Assembly: GCA_047971485.1 (NCBI GenBank)
Contig: JBKDZR010000155.1
Span: forward strand, 1-5,854
DNA from: JBKDZR01 sp047971485
Lineage (GTDB): Bacteria > Pseudomonadota > Alphaproteobacteria > Rhodobacterales > Rhodobacteraceae
Direction of reading: 5' to 3'
Length of the DNA: 5,854 bases
Shown piece by piece: positions 1-5,704 of the stretch. The position numbers were made by a program, and so were the translations under genes. A model generated the notes under the pieces. That model ran no database searches and was not told the DNA's origin. It worked only from the letters and a program-made list of their open reading frames with translations. Position 1 is the stretch's first letter. Each line of letters starts with the position of its first letter.

Positions 1-1
1 C

Positions 2-145
2 AAGGGCTATGAAGGCTGGTTCGTGGTCGAAGCCGAGCAGGACCCCCGGATTTCGCCGCCGTTGGACATGGCGATCAAGGGGCATGCCGAATTGATGCGC
101 GTCATGGAAGCTGCCGGGTACAGCGTTCAGGGCCGGGCGAGCTGA
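2..145 (+). CDS. IolE-like TIM-barrel dehydratase/isomerase, C-terminal end only
   Basis: This is the 3' end of a gene that begins left of the window; 47 codons and a TGA stop are visible. The segment GYEGWFVVEAEQDP followed by a helical tail (GHAELMRVMEAAGY) resembles the C-terminus of inosose dehydratase IolE and related xylose-isomerase-like TIM-barrel proteins, where it belongs to the last strand and helix of the barrel. IolE removes water from 2-keto-myo-inositol in inositol breakdown; close relatives act as sugar isomerases or epimerases. G/C at the third position is about 80%, as expected for a native gene. It converges on the Gfo/Idh/MocA oxidoreductase gene, so it is not co-transcribed with that operon, but the shared cyclitol/sugar theme suggests one catabolic locus. 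The family call rests on a short C-terminal motif; another member of the TIM-barrel family is quite possible. Confidence 0.65.
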   Translation, partial: KGYEGWFVVEAEQDPRISPPLDMAIKGHAELMRVMEAAGYSVQGRAS

Positions 146-168
146 GGATCGCAGTGGCTGGCCCGGTC
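131..168. terminator. possible bidirectional terminator hairpin between convergent genes
   Basis: GGCCGGGC at 131-138 can pair with GCCCGGTC at 161-168 (8 pairs, one of them G-U), and AGC at 140-142 can add pairs with GCT at 157-159. The structure spans the 21-bp gap and covers the ends of both convergent genes, the usual place for a shared terminator. There is no T tract on either side, so a purely intrinsic mechanism is doubtful. Confidence 0.35.
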
Positions 169-1255
169 ACAGGACCAGCTTGCGCTCGGCAAGCGGGCAC
201 AGCCGCAGCATGTCAGGTCCGGGCTGGACAGGGGTGGGCAGGCCGGTGATTGGCTGGGCCCGCCCGCTGAGGGCGGCCTGTTCTATTGCACGCATGATGC
301 TCACATCGGCCAGGCCTTCGGCCCCGGTCAGGCGCGGGGCCGTTTGATTTTGGATGCAGTCCGAGAAATACCGGATCATTGCCCCGAAATGATCGCTGTG
401 GGGCTGGGGATGGCGCTGGCGTGTCAGGCCGGTGCGCTGTTCCAGTACGGTGGCGGTCTCAAAGCGGAAACCGGGATCCAGGCGCAGGCTGCCCTTTGTG
501 CCCGTGACCATGTAGAAATCCTGGTCGCTGGCGCCGAAACTGGCAATGAACTGGCCTAGTGCCCCGCCGGGAAAGCGCAGGGTGACGGCGATGCTTTCGG
601 GCACATCGCGATAGCGCGGGTTGCCCCCGCCATCGGAAACCACGGCGCTGACGTCCTGCGGTTCAGCGCCAAAGACATGGCGCATGGCATTCAGGCAGTA
701 GACCCCCACATCCTGCAAGGGGCCGCCCCAATGCCGGGCTGACAACCGGTGATTGCCGTCACCCAGCAGAAAGGAAAAGACGGCGGTGCACAGCCGGGGT
801 ATGCCGATCTCACCCGCCGCGATACGGGCCAGCAGATCCAGCGTACCGGGTTCGTGATGCAGCCGATAAGCGGTCATCAGGTGCACACCTGTTTGTTCGG
901 CCGCCGCGATCATGGCCTGGCATTGCGTGGCGTCGATGGCCAGGGGTTTTTCGACCAGAACATGTTTTCCGGCCTGTGCGGCGCGGATGGCGAAATCGGC
1001 ATGCAGCGAATTGGGCAGGGCGATATAGACCGCGTCGATCGTATCCCCGGCCAGCAGCTGATCATAGTCGGTGTAGCTGACGATCCGGGGAATATCGTGA
1101 AACCGGGCCAGGGTTTCGGCCGTGTCGGGCGATCCGCTGACCAAGGCTGCGGTGCGCGCGTTCGGAACCTGGTGCATGGCGGGCAGAAAGGCCTCTTGGG
1201 CAATCCATCCGGCACCGACCACCGCATAGCGCACGGGGGGCAGCGAGGCTGTCAT
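167..1255 (-). CDS. Gfo/Idh/MocA-family NAD(P)-dependent oxidoreductase
   Basis: A 362-residue cytoplasmic dehydrogenase, normal length for the family. The N-terminal Rossmann fold carries the dinucleotide-binding motif GAGWIA (residues 14-19). The family motif EKP is at 102-104 (K103 is the expected catalytic lysine). YRLHHEP (130-136) and DVGVYCLN (182-189) belong to the C-terminal substrate domain; D182 and Y186 give the D-x3-Y pattern of glucose-fructose oxidoreductase-like members, rather than the D-x3-H of myo-inositol dehydrogenases. The family oxidises or reduces a hydroxyl or keto group on sugars and cyclitols, often with a tightly held cofactor. The start is supported by GGAGG five bases upstream of the ATG. 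It is the last gene of the five-gene minus-strand operon, 39 bp after the ATPase. A role in oxidising the imported sugar or cyclitol, or its product after the oxygenase, is inferred; the exact substrate is unknown. Confidence 0.9.
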   Translation of the reverse strand: MTASLPPVRYAVVGAGWIAQEAFLPAMHQVPNARTAALVSGSPDTAETLARFHDIPRIVSYTDYDQLLAGDTIDAVYIALPNSLHADFAIRAAQAGKHVLVEKPLAIDATQCQAMIAAAEQTGVHLMTAYRLHHEPGTLDLLARIAAGEIGIPRLCTAVFSFLLGDGNHRLSARHWGGPLQDVGVYCLNAMRHVFGAEPQDVSAVVSDGGGNPRYRDVPESIAVTLRFPGGALGQFIASFGASDQDFYMVTGTKGSLRLDPGFRFETATVLEQRTGLTRQRHPQPHSDHFGAMIRYFSDCIQNQTAPRLTGAEGLADVSIMRAIEQAALSGRAQPITGLPTPVQPGPDMLRLCPLAERKLVL

Positions 1256-1294
1256 CCTGTCCTCCTTTGTACGATCCTCCGGGGCCGGTCGTCG

Positions 1295-2074
1295 TCAGAC
1301 CGTCCCCCCGAGCGAGGCTTCAAGCTCGATCAGGTCCTGACCGCCGGCCATCATGTCCTGCAGCCCCGCAGCGTCGACCTCGCCGCGTGCGGCGGTGCCC
1401 AGGGTCTGGCCGCGGTTCAACACGGTGAAGCGATCGCCCACGGCCATGGCATGGCGGACGTTGTGGGTGATGAACACGACCCCGATCCCCTGCTTGCGCA
1501 CCCGGTCGATCGTGCCCAGAACATTGGCGGTCTGGCGCACCCCCAGCGCCGAGGTCGGTTCATCCAGGATCAGAACCCGCGCGCCGAAATGAACCGCGCG
1601 CGAGATAGCCACGGTCTGGCGCTCGCCCCCCGATAAGGTGCCGACCGCCTGATCCGGACCACGCAGTTGGATGCCCATCTGCTGCATCGCCTCCATGGTC
1701 ACGGCATCGGCCTTTTTCATGTCCAGTGACCGGAACGGCCAGATGCCTTTCTCCGGCTCGCGGCCCATCCAGAAGTTGCGGCTGACCGACATCAGCGGGA
1801 TCATCGCCAGGTCTTGATAGACAGTGGCGATCCCGGCCTCCATCGCGTCGCGGGTGCTGTCAAAGCGCACCGGCTGACCGTCAATGAAGATCTGGCCTGC
1901 GCTGGGTTTGTGCACGCCCGACATGGTCTTGATAAAGGTCGATTTTCCGGCGCCATTATCACCCAGCAAGCAATGGCATTCGCCCTCGCGCACATCGAAG
2001 GACACCCCGCCAAGGGCGATCACATGGCCGAAATGCTTCTTGATGTCCTTCATTTCAACGATGGGTGTCGACAT
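1295..2074 (-). CDS. Sugar ABC transporter ATP-binding protein, single-domain (FrcA-like)
   Basis: A 259-residue ABC ATPase that powers carbohydrate import from the cytoplasmic side of the membrane. It has all the motifs: Walker A GDNGAGKST (38-46), Q-loop Q87, signature LSGGERQ (147-153), Walker B VLILDEP (167-173), D-loop SALG (175-178) and switch histidine H204. Most importers of the ribose/xylose class use one long ATPase with two fused nucleotide-binding domains; this is a single domain, as in the FrcA fructose ATPase of rhizobia, so it presumably works as a homodimer. The start is chosen because ATG at 2072-2074 shares one base with the permease stop (TGATG) and has GGAGA six bases upstream; the open frame runs further upstream only inside the permease gene. 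This junction implies translational coupling with the permease. The C-terminal tail after about residue 215 is short and has no second ABC domain. Confidence 0.92.
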   Translation of the reverse strand: MSTPIVEMKDIKKHFGHVIALGGVSFDVREGECHCLLGDNGAGKSTFIKTMSGVHKPSAGQIFIDGQPVRFDSTRDAMEAGIATVYQDLAMIPLMSVSRNFWMGREPEKGIWPFRSLDMKKADAVTMEAMQQMGIQLRGPDQAVGTLSGGERQTVAISRAVHFGARVLILDEPTSALGVRQTANVLGTIDRVRKQGIGVVFITHNVRHAMAVGDRFTVLNRGQTLGTAARGEVDAAGLQDMMAGGQDLIELEASLGGTV

Positions 2075-3195
2075 CAGCGTTCTCCGGTGATGATGCGGCG
2101 GATATAGGTGTTCATGACCACGGCGACCAACAAGATGACCCCCAGGAACACCCGGAAGAGCGAACTTTCGGCATTGGCGAAGAACAGCCCCTGTTGGACC
2201 ACGCCAAAGATGATCGCCCCCAGCGCCGCGCCGATCACCGATCCATAGCCGCCGGTCAGCAGGGCGCCGCCGATGACCACGCAGATGATTGCCTCGAATT
2301 CCTTCAACAGGCCGCGGTCGGCGGCGGCGGATCCGAATTCCATCACCTGGCAGGTGGCAAAGACGCAGGCACAGAAGGCCGAGAACATGAACATGGCGAT
2401 CTTGACCCGCGCGACCGGCACACCGACATAGCCCGCCGCCAGCTTGTCGCCCCCGGCTGCGAAGATCCAGTTGCCGAATTTGGTCCGGGTCAGCAGCCAA
2501 TGGCCAAAGATTGCCAGCCCCAGCGCCCACAGGACCAGGATCGGCAGCCCGTCGATCACTGGCTGGCCGGCGCGGTTGCCCCGGGTAAAGGTGGCGATCC
2601 AGCCCTGATCGGCCATCCATTGAAATGCACCGGGGAACACATTGCCGCCGAACAGCAAGGCCAGCCAGTCGCCCTGGGCCTTTTCGCCTACGCCGCTGAT
2701 GATCGTCTGTCGGGTGAAATAGACCGAGCCCCAGATGGTCAGCCCGCGCAGGATATAAAGCGAGGCCAGGGTAACGATGAACGAAGGCAGCCCGGTGCGC
2801 ATCACCAGCCATCCGTTCAGCCCGCCAATCACGATGCAGACGGCAAAGGTCAGCACGATGGCAACCCACATGGGCAGGCCCAGATGCACCGAAAGAACCG
2901 CCATCAACGTGCCGGAAAAGCCGATCATCGATCCGACGGACAGATCGAACTCGCCGGCGATCATCAGCAGACAGGCCCCTACCGCGATAACCATGAACTG
3001 CGCCGAGACGACGGTCCAGTTCATCACCCCCTGGGCGCCGAACATGCCGCTGTCGCCTGCGATCATGGCAAACAGTGCGAAGACCAGGATCGTGCCGCAG
3101 ATACCGCCAAGTTCGGGCCGGATCAGCGCCTTGCGCAGGGGCGAGACCTCTTTTATGCGCTCGTCTTGCGGCGGGCTCGCGGTGGCGTCCGACAT
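2074..3195 (-). CDS. Sugar ABC transporter permease (BPD_transp_2 family)
   Basis: A 373-residue inner-membrane protein of the RbsC/XylH/FrcC type that forms the import channel. Hydrophobic segments lie roughly at residues 30-47, 62-80, 110-127, 137-157, 216-235, 265-283, 302-335 and 345-362, consistent with 8-10 helices. Family landmarks are GEFDLSVG (81-88), GLPSFIVTLA (135-144), the cytoplasmic loop GNWIFAAGGD (241-250) and VVIGGALLTGGYGSVIGA (306-323). The stretch at about 165-212, between helices, is probably periplasmic. The frame is open to 3249, but the ATG at 3193-3195 is preferred: GGAGGAG lies seven bases upstream, and the extra 18 residues would be basic and unlike the family. It follows the binding-protein gene after 162 bp and runs into the ATPase with a one-base overlap. 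A homodimer of this protein with the ATPase is expected. Confidence 0.92.
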   Translation of the reverse strand: MSDATASPPQDERIKEVSPLRKALIRPELGGICGTILVFALFAMIAGDSGMFGAQGVMNWTVVSAQFMVIAVGACLLMIAGEFDLSVGSMIGFSGTLMAVLSVHLGLPMWVAIVLTFAVCIVIGGLNGWLVMRTGLPSFIVTLASLYILRGLTIWGSVYFTRQTIISGVGEKAQGDWLALLFGGNVFPGAFQWMADQGWIATFTRGNRAGQPVIDGLPILVLWALGLAIFGHWLLTRTKFGNWIFAAGGDKLAAGYVGVPVARVKIAMFMFSAFCACVFATCQVMEFGSAAADRGLLKEFEAIICVVIGGALLTGGYGSVIGAALGAIIFGVVQQGLFFANAESSLFRVFLGVILLVAVVMNTYIRRIITGER

Positions 3196-3221
3196 CGGTT
3201 CACTCCTCCGGTGATAGGTTC

Positions 3222-3242
3222 GGCGCCCCGATCCGGGGCACC
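3222..3242 (-). other. intercistronic GC-rich hairpin upstream of the permease
   Basis: On the minus-strand transcript GGTGCCCC and GGGGCGCC pair over eight positions (one G-U), and one more G-C pair inside leaves a three-base loop. It sits about 12 bases before the permease ribosome binding site and has no T tract, so it is unlikely to be a full terminator. Hairpins between a binding-protein gene and its permease commonly slow 3' decay and raise binding-protein mRNA over the membrane components; that role is inferred here. Confidence 0.5.
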
Positions 3243-3273
3243 GTTTCAATGGTGTTCAGTGCGGGCGGATCGC

Positions 3274-3289
3274 CATGTTCCTGAACATG
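3274..3289. promoter_or_regulatory. 16-bp perfect palindrome in the binding protein-permease gap
   Basis: CATGTTC and GAACATG are perfect 7-base inverted arms separated by CT. As DNA this resembles an operator for a dimeric regulator; as RNA it could fold as a six-pair stem with a CCTG tetraloop. It lies in an otherwise unexplained 162-bp gap, next to an AT-rich stretch at 3299-3337 that might contain a weak internal promoter. No regulator can be assigned. Confidence 0.4.
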
Positions 3290-3357
3290 AAGGTCCACCA
3301 ATAATTCACTGATTTTAAAAGGGGTGATCAAACCATACCCCCATGTTGACCCGTCGT

Positions 3358-4302
3358 TTAGCGGTACTGGCCGGCCAGGGCCTCGACCATCTCGATATTG
3401 TCCTTGGTGACAAAGCCCGGCCCGGTGAAGACTGAATTGGCCGGGGCGACGCCATAGCGCAGATAGGCGGTCAGGACCTGGATCGGGACCGATCCTTGCA
3501 GGAACGGCTGTTGGTCGATGGCGAAGTCGATGGTGCCATCCTTGATCGCGGCCGAGATTTCCGGCGACAGATCAAAGGTTCCGAACAGGATTGCGCCGTC
3601 CAGACCCATATCCTTGACCGCACGCACCGACGGCCCGGCGGAATTGGGGCCCAGGGCCAGGATCGCGCCGGTATCGGGGTTGGCGGTCAGATAGGCCTTG
3701 ACCTTGTTGGCAATTTCCGACGGGTCGATGCCGCTGTCGATCATCTGCGATCCCAGATCGACCCCCAACGCATCGGCAAACCCGCGGCAGCGTTCAACCG
3801 ACTGGGGGTTGGTGATGTAATGATTAACGCAAAGGAAGGATGTCGCCCCGGCGGCCTTGGCCCGTTCGCCGGCGCCCAGGCCGGCCTCATATTCCGGCTG
3901 TCCTACATGAAGAAGGGCGCCTAAACGCTTGCTTTCCTCGATCGTTCCGGAATTGACCGTGACCACCGGAATGCCCGAGGCGACGGCGTCCTTGATCGGA
4001 CCTTCCAGCACATCGTAATCGGCGATGGTCACGATGATGCCATCCACCCCGGCGGCGGCAGCCTGCTGAACGATCCGGGCCATGTCGGCCAGGTCGCCTG
4101 TGGGGGGGTTGCGGTATTCGGTGGAGGTGCCCATTTCCTGGTCGGTCACCTTGATCGCGTTCTTGATCACGTTGAACCAACTGTCGCTGTCCGGGCCGTG
4201 GCTGATCCAGACCAGTTGTTCGTCCTCGGCCTGCGCCGTTCCCGTGAACGCGCCGGCGACCAGTGCCAGTGCGGTCGCAGCGGTTGTCAGAAGTTTTTTC
4301 AT
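3358..4302 (-). CDS. Sugar ABC transporter periplasmic substrate-binding protein
   Basis: A 314-residue secreted binding protein of the Peripla_BP_4 (ribose/galactose-binding-like) class, which captures the substrate in the periplasm and delivers it to the permease. A signal peptide is clear: MKK, a hydrophobic core at about 8-19, and a cleavage site AQA|ED after residue 25. The mature protein starts with the first strand of lobe 1 and a WISHGPDSDSWF segment (32-43); other landmarks are NPPTGD (65-70), VDGIIVTIADYD (86-97), VVTVNSGT (113-120), FGTFDLSPE (240-248) and DQQPFLQG (263-270), a hinge-region motif typical of the class. Mature cysteines C158 and C172 could form a disulfide. The start is set by GGGAGG seven bases upstream and by the signal peptide; the longer open frame runs back into the oxygenase gene. 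It lies 58 bp after the oxygenase and 162 bp before the permease. The ligand is not readable from sequence; a sugar or cyclitol is expected. Confidence 0.93.
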   Translation of the reverse strand: MKKLLTTAATALALVAGAFTGTAQAEDEQLVWISHGPDSDSWFNVIKNAIKVTDQEMGTSTEYRNPPTGDLADMARIVQQAAAAGVDGIIVTIADYDVLEGPIKDAVASGIPVVTVNSGTIEESKRLGALLHVGQPEYEAGLGAGERAKAAGATSFLCVNHYITNPQSVERCRGFADALGVDLGSQMIDSGIDPSEIANKVKAYLTANPDTGAILALGPNSAGPSVRAVKDMGLDGAILFGTFDLSPEISAAIKDGTIDFAIDQQPFLQGSVPIQVLTAYLRYGVAPANSVFTGPGFVTKDNIEMVEALAGQYR

Positions 4303-4323
4303 TGCATGTCCTCCCTTATGATC

Positions 4324-4346
4324 TCCGCCGTTTGTGCGCGGGCGGA
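4324..4346 (-). other. small intercistronic stem-loop between oxygenase and binding protein
   Basis: TCCGCC at 4324-4329 and GGCGGA at 4341-4346 form a perfect six-base inverted repeat with an 11-base loop in the 58-bp gap. There is no T tract. It may act as a decay barrier or processing site but could be chance in GC-rich DNA. Confidence 0.3.
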
Positions 4347-4360
4347 TGTCGCGCCGGTCC

Positions 4361-5470
4361 TCAGGCCTGGCGTTTGGCAATCTGTTCGGCCAGGGCCACC
4401 CGAAGCTGCTGAAGGTCCCAGCCCTCGCCGACGGCGCGATGCAGCAGCGCCTGCTGGGTCTCGGGCGCCAGCCCGCCGACGGGGGGATCGGTGTCCAGGT
4501 TGGTGGGAAACGGATAGCCATCGGCGGTCGCGGCGATCACCGCGTCACGGGCCGTGGGGCCAAGGGCGGCCAGATGCGGATAGATCGCCTCGGACATGGC
4601 CGTGCGGTCCAGCGTTTCCATATGACGGGCAAAGGCCGATGCCGTTTGGATCAGGTTGACCATCCGGGTCACGTCCGTGGTGCGGTTTTCGCCGGCGGCA
4701 TGGAACAGGGCCGGGCTGAAGAAAACCGCATCGCCCTTTTCCAGGCCCAGCTGCACATGGTTTTGCTCGAAATATTCGGCGAAATCCGGGCGTGTCGCCG
4801 CCAGATAGCCCAGCAGGTACTTTTGCGAATGGGGCAGGAACTTGGTGGTGCCGCTTTCAGGGGGCATGTCGCTATGGGCCACGCCACCCTGCAGGATCAG
4901 CGTCGGCGCCAGACGGTGGACATGGATAGGATAGTCGGCCATTTCCTCGGGCGTCATGAAGCCCAGATGATAGTCGCGATGGGGGGCCTGGGCCTTGCCG
5001 CCAGGACGCACCTGATTGACCTGGGTGGCGATCTGATAGCCTGGGCCCAGCCAGGCGCGGCAGGCCATGTCGATCACCGGGTTGGACATGTAGCGAACGT
5101 AGACATCGGGGGCGTGCAGGCACAGTTTCTGCAGGCTGTTCCAGATCCTGTCATTGGCGCCGGCCTTTGCGAAATGATCGCCGCCCGCGCCTCGCGCTGC
5201 CCGTTCCTGGGCGATGATGTCGCGGAAAACGGCGCTGGCTGCGTCGATCGCGCCGGGATCGGTGAAGGCGGCCTTGACCACGAAGACCCCGGGCCCGGTG
5301 CCGATCACATCGGCCCATTCTGTCATCAGGTCCGGGGTGGCGGTCTTGCCATCATAGACCGGGATGTTCTGTTCGATGGCCATGGCCCCGGGGCAGGTGG
5401 CCGGCGCCGTCACGCCCTCGACCAGGGCCGCAAGATCTGCCAGCCGGATCTCGTCGATAAAGTCGCGCAT
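4361..5470 (-). CDS. Phytanoyl-CoA dioxygenase (PhyH)-family Fe(II)/2-oxoglutarate oxygenase
   Basis: A 369-residue cytoplasmic oxygenase with the double-stranded beta-helix fold of the PhyH family, which couples 2-oxoglutarate decarboxylation to hydroxylation or oxidative dealkylation of a substrate. The iron-binding HxD is H164-R-D166 (context APHRDYHLGF), the distal histidine is H257 (FFSPALFHAAGENRT), and R269, 12 residues later, fits the 2-oxoglutarate carboxylate anchor. ESGTTKFLPHSQK (205-217) is the usual family segment with the PHS motif. The protein is longer than many family members (about 280-300 residues), with extra sequence in the first 60 and last 90 residues. The ATG at 5468-5470 is chosen because GGGGAGGA precedes it at normal spacing and the promoter is just upstream; the frame is open to 5527 but that would start at the promoter -10 region. 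It is the first gene of the operon, so it probably acts on the substrate imported by the transporter; the name does not imply a phytanoyl-CoA substrate. Confidence 0.88.
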   Translation of the reverse strand: MRDFIDEIRLADLAALVEGVTAPATCPGAMAIEQNIPVYDGKTATPDLMTEWADVIGTGPGVFVVKAAFTDPGAIDAASAVFRDIIAQERAARGAGGDHFAKAGANDRIWNSLQKLCLHAPDVYVRYMSNPVIDMACRAWLGPGYQIATQVNQVRPGGKAQAPHRDYHLGFMTPEEMADYPIHVHRLAPTLILQGGVAHSDMPPESGTTKFLPHSQKYLLGYLAATRPDFAEYFEQNHVQLGLEKGDAVFFSPALFHAAGENRTTDVTRMVNLIQTASAFARHMETLDRTAMSEAIYPHLAALGPTARDAVIAATADGYPFPTNLDTDPPVGGLAPETQQALLHRAVGEGWDLQQLRVALAEQIAKRQA

Positions 5471-5519
5471 CCTGTCCTCCCCATGGCCAGAGCCGCGCAG
5501 CATATGGCTCAGGCCTTTT

Positions 5520-5544
5520 GCAATCATAATTGCGAAAAAGCAAT
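5520..5544. promoter_or_regulatory. putative operator: alternating GCAAT/ATTGC arms over the promoter
   Basis: GCAAT (5520-5524), ATTGC (5529-5533) and GCAAT (5540-5544) alternate in orientation. The first pair forms a palindrome with a 4-base centre that covers the -10 box; the second pair forms a palindrome with a 6-base centre inside the spacer. The two centres are 10 bp apart, about one helical turn. A repressor bound here would block RNA polymerase. No regulator gene is visible in the window, so its family is unknown. Confidence 0.5.
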
Positions 5545-5552
5545 CATGTCAA
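5523..5552 (-). promoter_or_regulatory. sigma-70-type promoter of the oxygenase-transporter operon
   Basis: On the minus strand TTGACA (5552-5547, perfect consensus) is followed by an 18-base spacer and TATGAT (5528-5523, five of six consensus bases). Transcription would start near 5516, leaving a leader of about 46 bases before the oxygenase ATG. The element sits in a markedly AT-rich island (5516-5580) within GC-rich DNA. Confidence 0.7.
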
Positions 5553-5591
5553 TTATCATTACCTTGCGGAGCGTATTTCGGTTTCGCTCTG

Positions 5592-5624
5592 GGCCGGGTC
5601 TTGCGGGGGCGCAGACCCCCGGCC
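5592..5624. terminator. possible terminator hairpin upstream of the operon promoter
   Basis: GGCCGGGTCT at 5592-5601 pairs with AGACCC (5613-5618) and GGCC (5621-5624), giving ten pairs with a CC bulge and an 11-base loop. A competing stem is GGGGG (5605-5609) with CCCCC (5616-5620). It lies between the end of the possible upstream minus-strand gene (5705) and the oxygenase promoter, a fitting place to insulate the two. Neither side has a T tract. Confidence 0.4.
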
Positions 5625-5652
5625 ACACTGGTGGACAGGCTGATCCGCAGAT

Positions 5653-5673
5653 GACGTGTGACGTGTGCAGTGT
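5653..5673. repeat. short tandem repeat, 7-base unit
   Basis: GACGTGT occurs twice in direct succession (5653-5659, 5660-5666) and is followed by the related GCAGTGT (5667-5673). It lies in non-coding DNA downstream of the possible upstream gene. No function is evident and it may be chance. Confidence 0.3.
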
Positions 5674-5704
5674 GTGATGCGGGTGCGCATGTCCGGCGCG
5701 AGGG

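Noticed and set aside
749..1636. Plus-strand open frame (295 codons) across the dehydrogenase-ATPase junction
   Set aside because: It spans two convincing minus-strand genes and their gap, with no domain and no supporting ribosome binding site.
1295..2869. Extended ATPase frame of 524 residues as a fused protein
   Set aside because: The N-terminal 265 residues are the permease gene read in another frame; the true start at 2074 has a coupled stop/start junction and a ribosome binding site.
2065..3312. Long plus-strand open frame (415 codons) opposite the permease
   Set aside because: It is antisense to a well-supported membrane protein; its translation is rich in D, H, Q and G, as usual for the complement of a GC-rich gene, and it shows no domain.
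3299..3337. Internal minus-strand promoter in the AT-rich part of the binding protein-permease gap
   Set aside because: TAAAAT (3317-3312) is a fair -10 box but no acceptable -35 box lies at the right distance; not strong enough to list as a promoter.
4299..4307. Two-codon ORF (ATG CAA TGA) overlapping the binding-protein start, as a translational control device
   Set aside because: Its ATG lies only two bases from the ribosome binding site, too close for efficient initiation; the downstream ATG is at normal spacing.
167..5470. Direct assignment as the rhizopine moc cluster or a fructose frc operon
   Set aside because: The moc oxygenase components and a fructokinase are absent, and the binding protein does not show enough to assign a ligand; only the general logic is similar.
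4334..5677. Long plus-strand open frame (447 codons) opposite the oxygenase
   Set aside because: It runs antisense through the entire oxygenase gene and its promoter and shows no recognisable motif; the oxygenase has intact catalytic residues.
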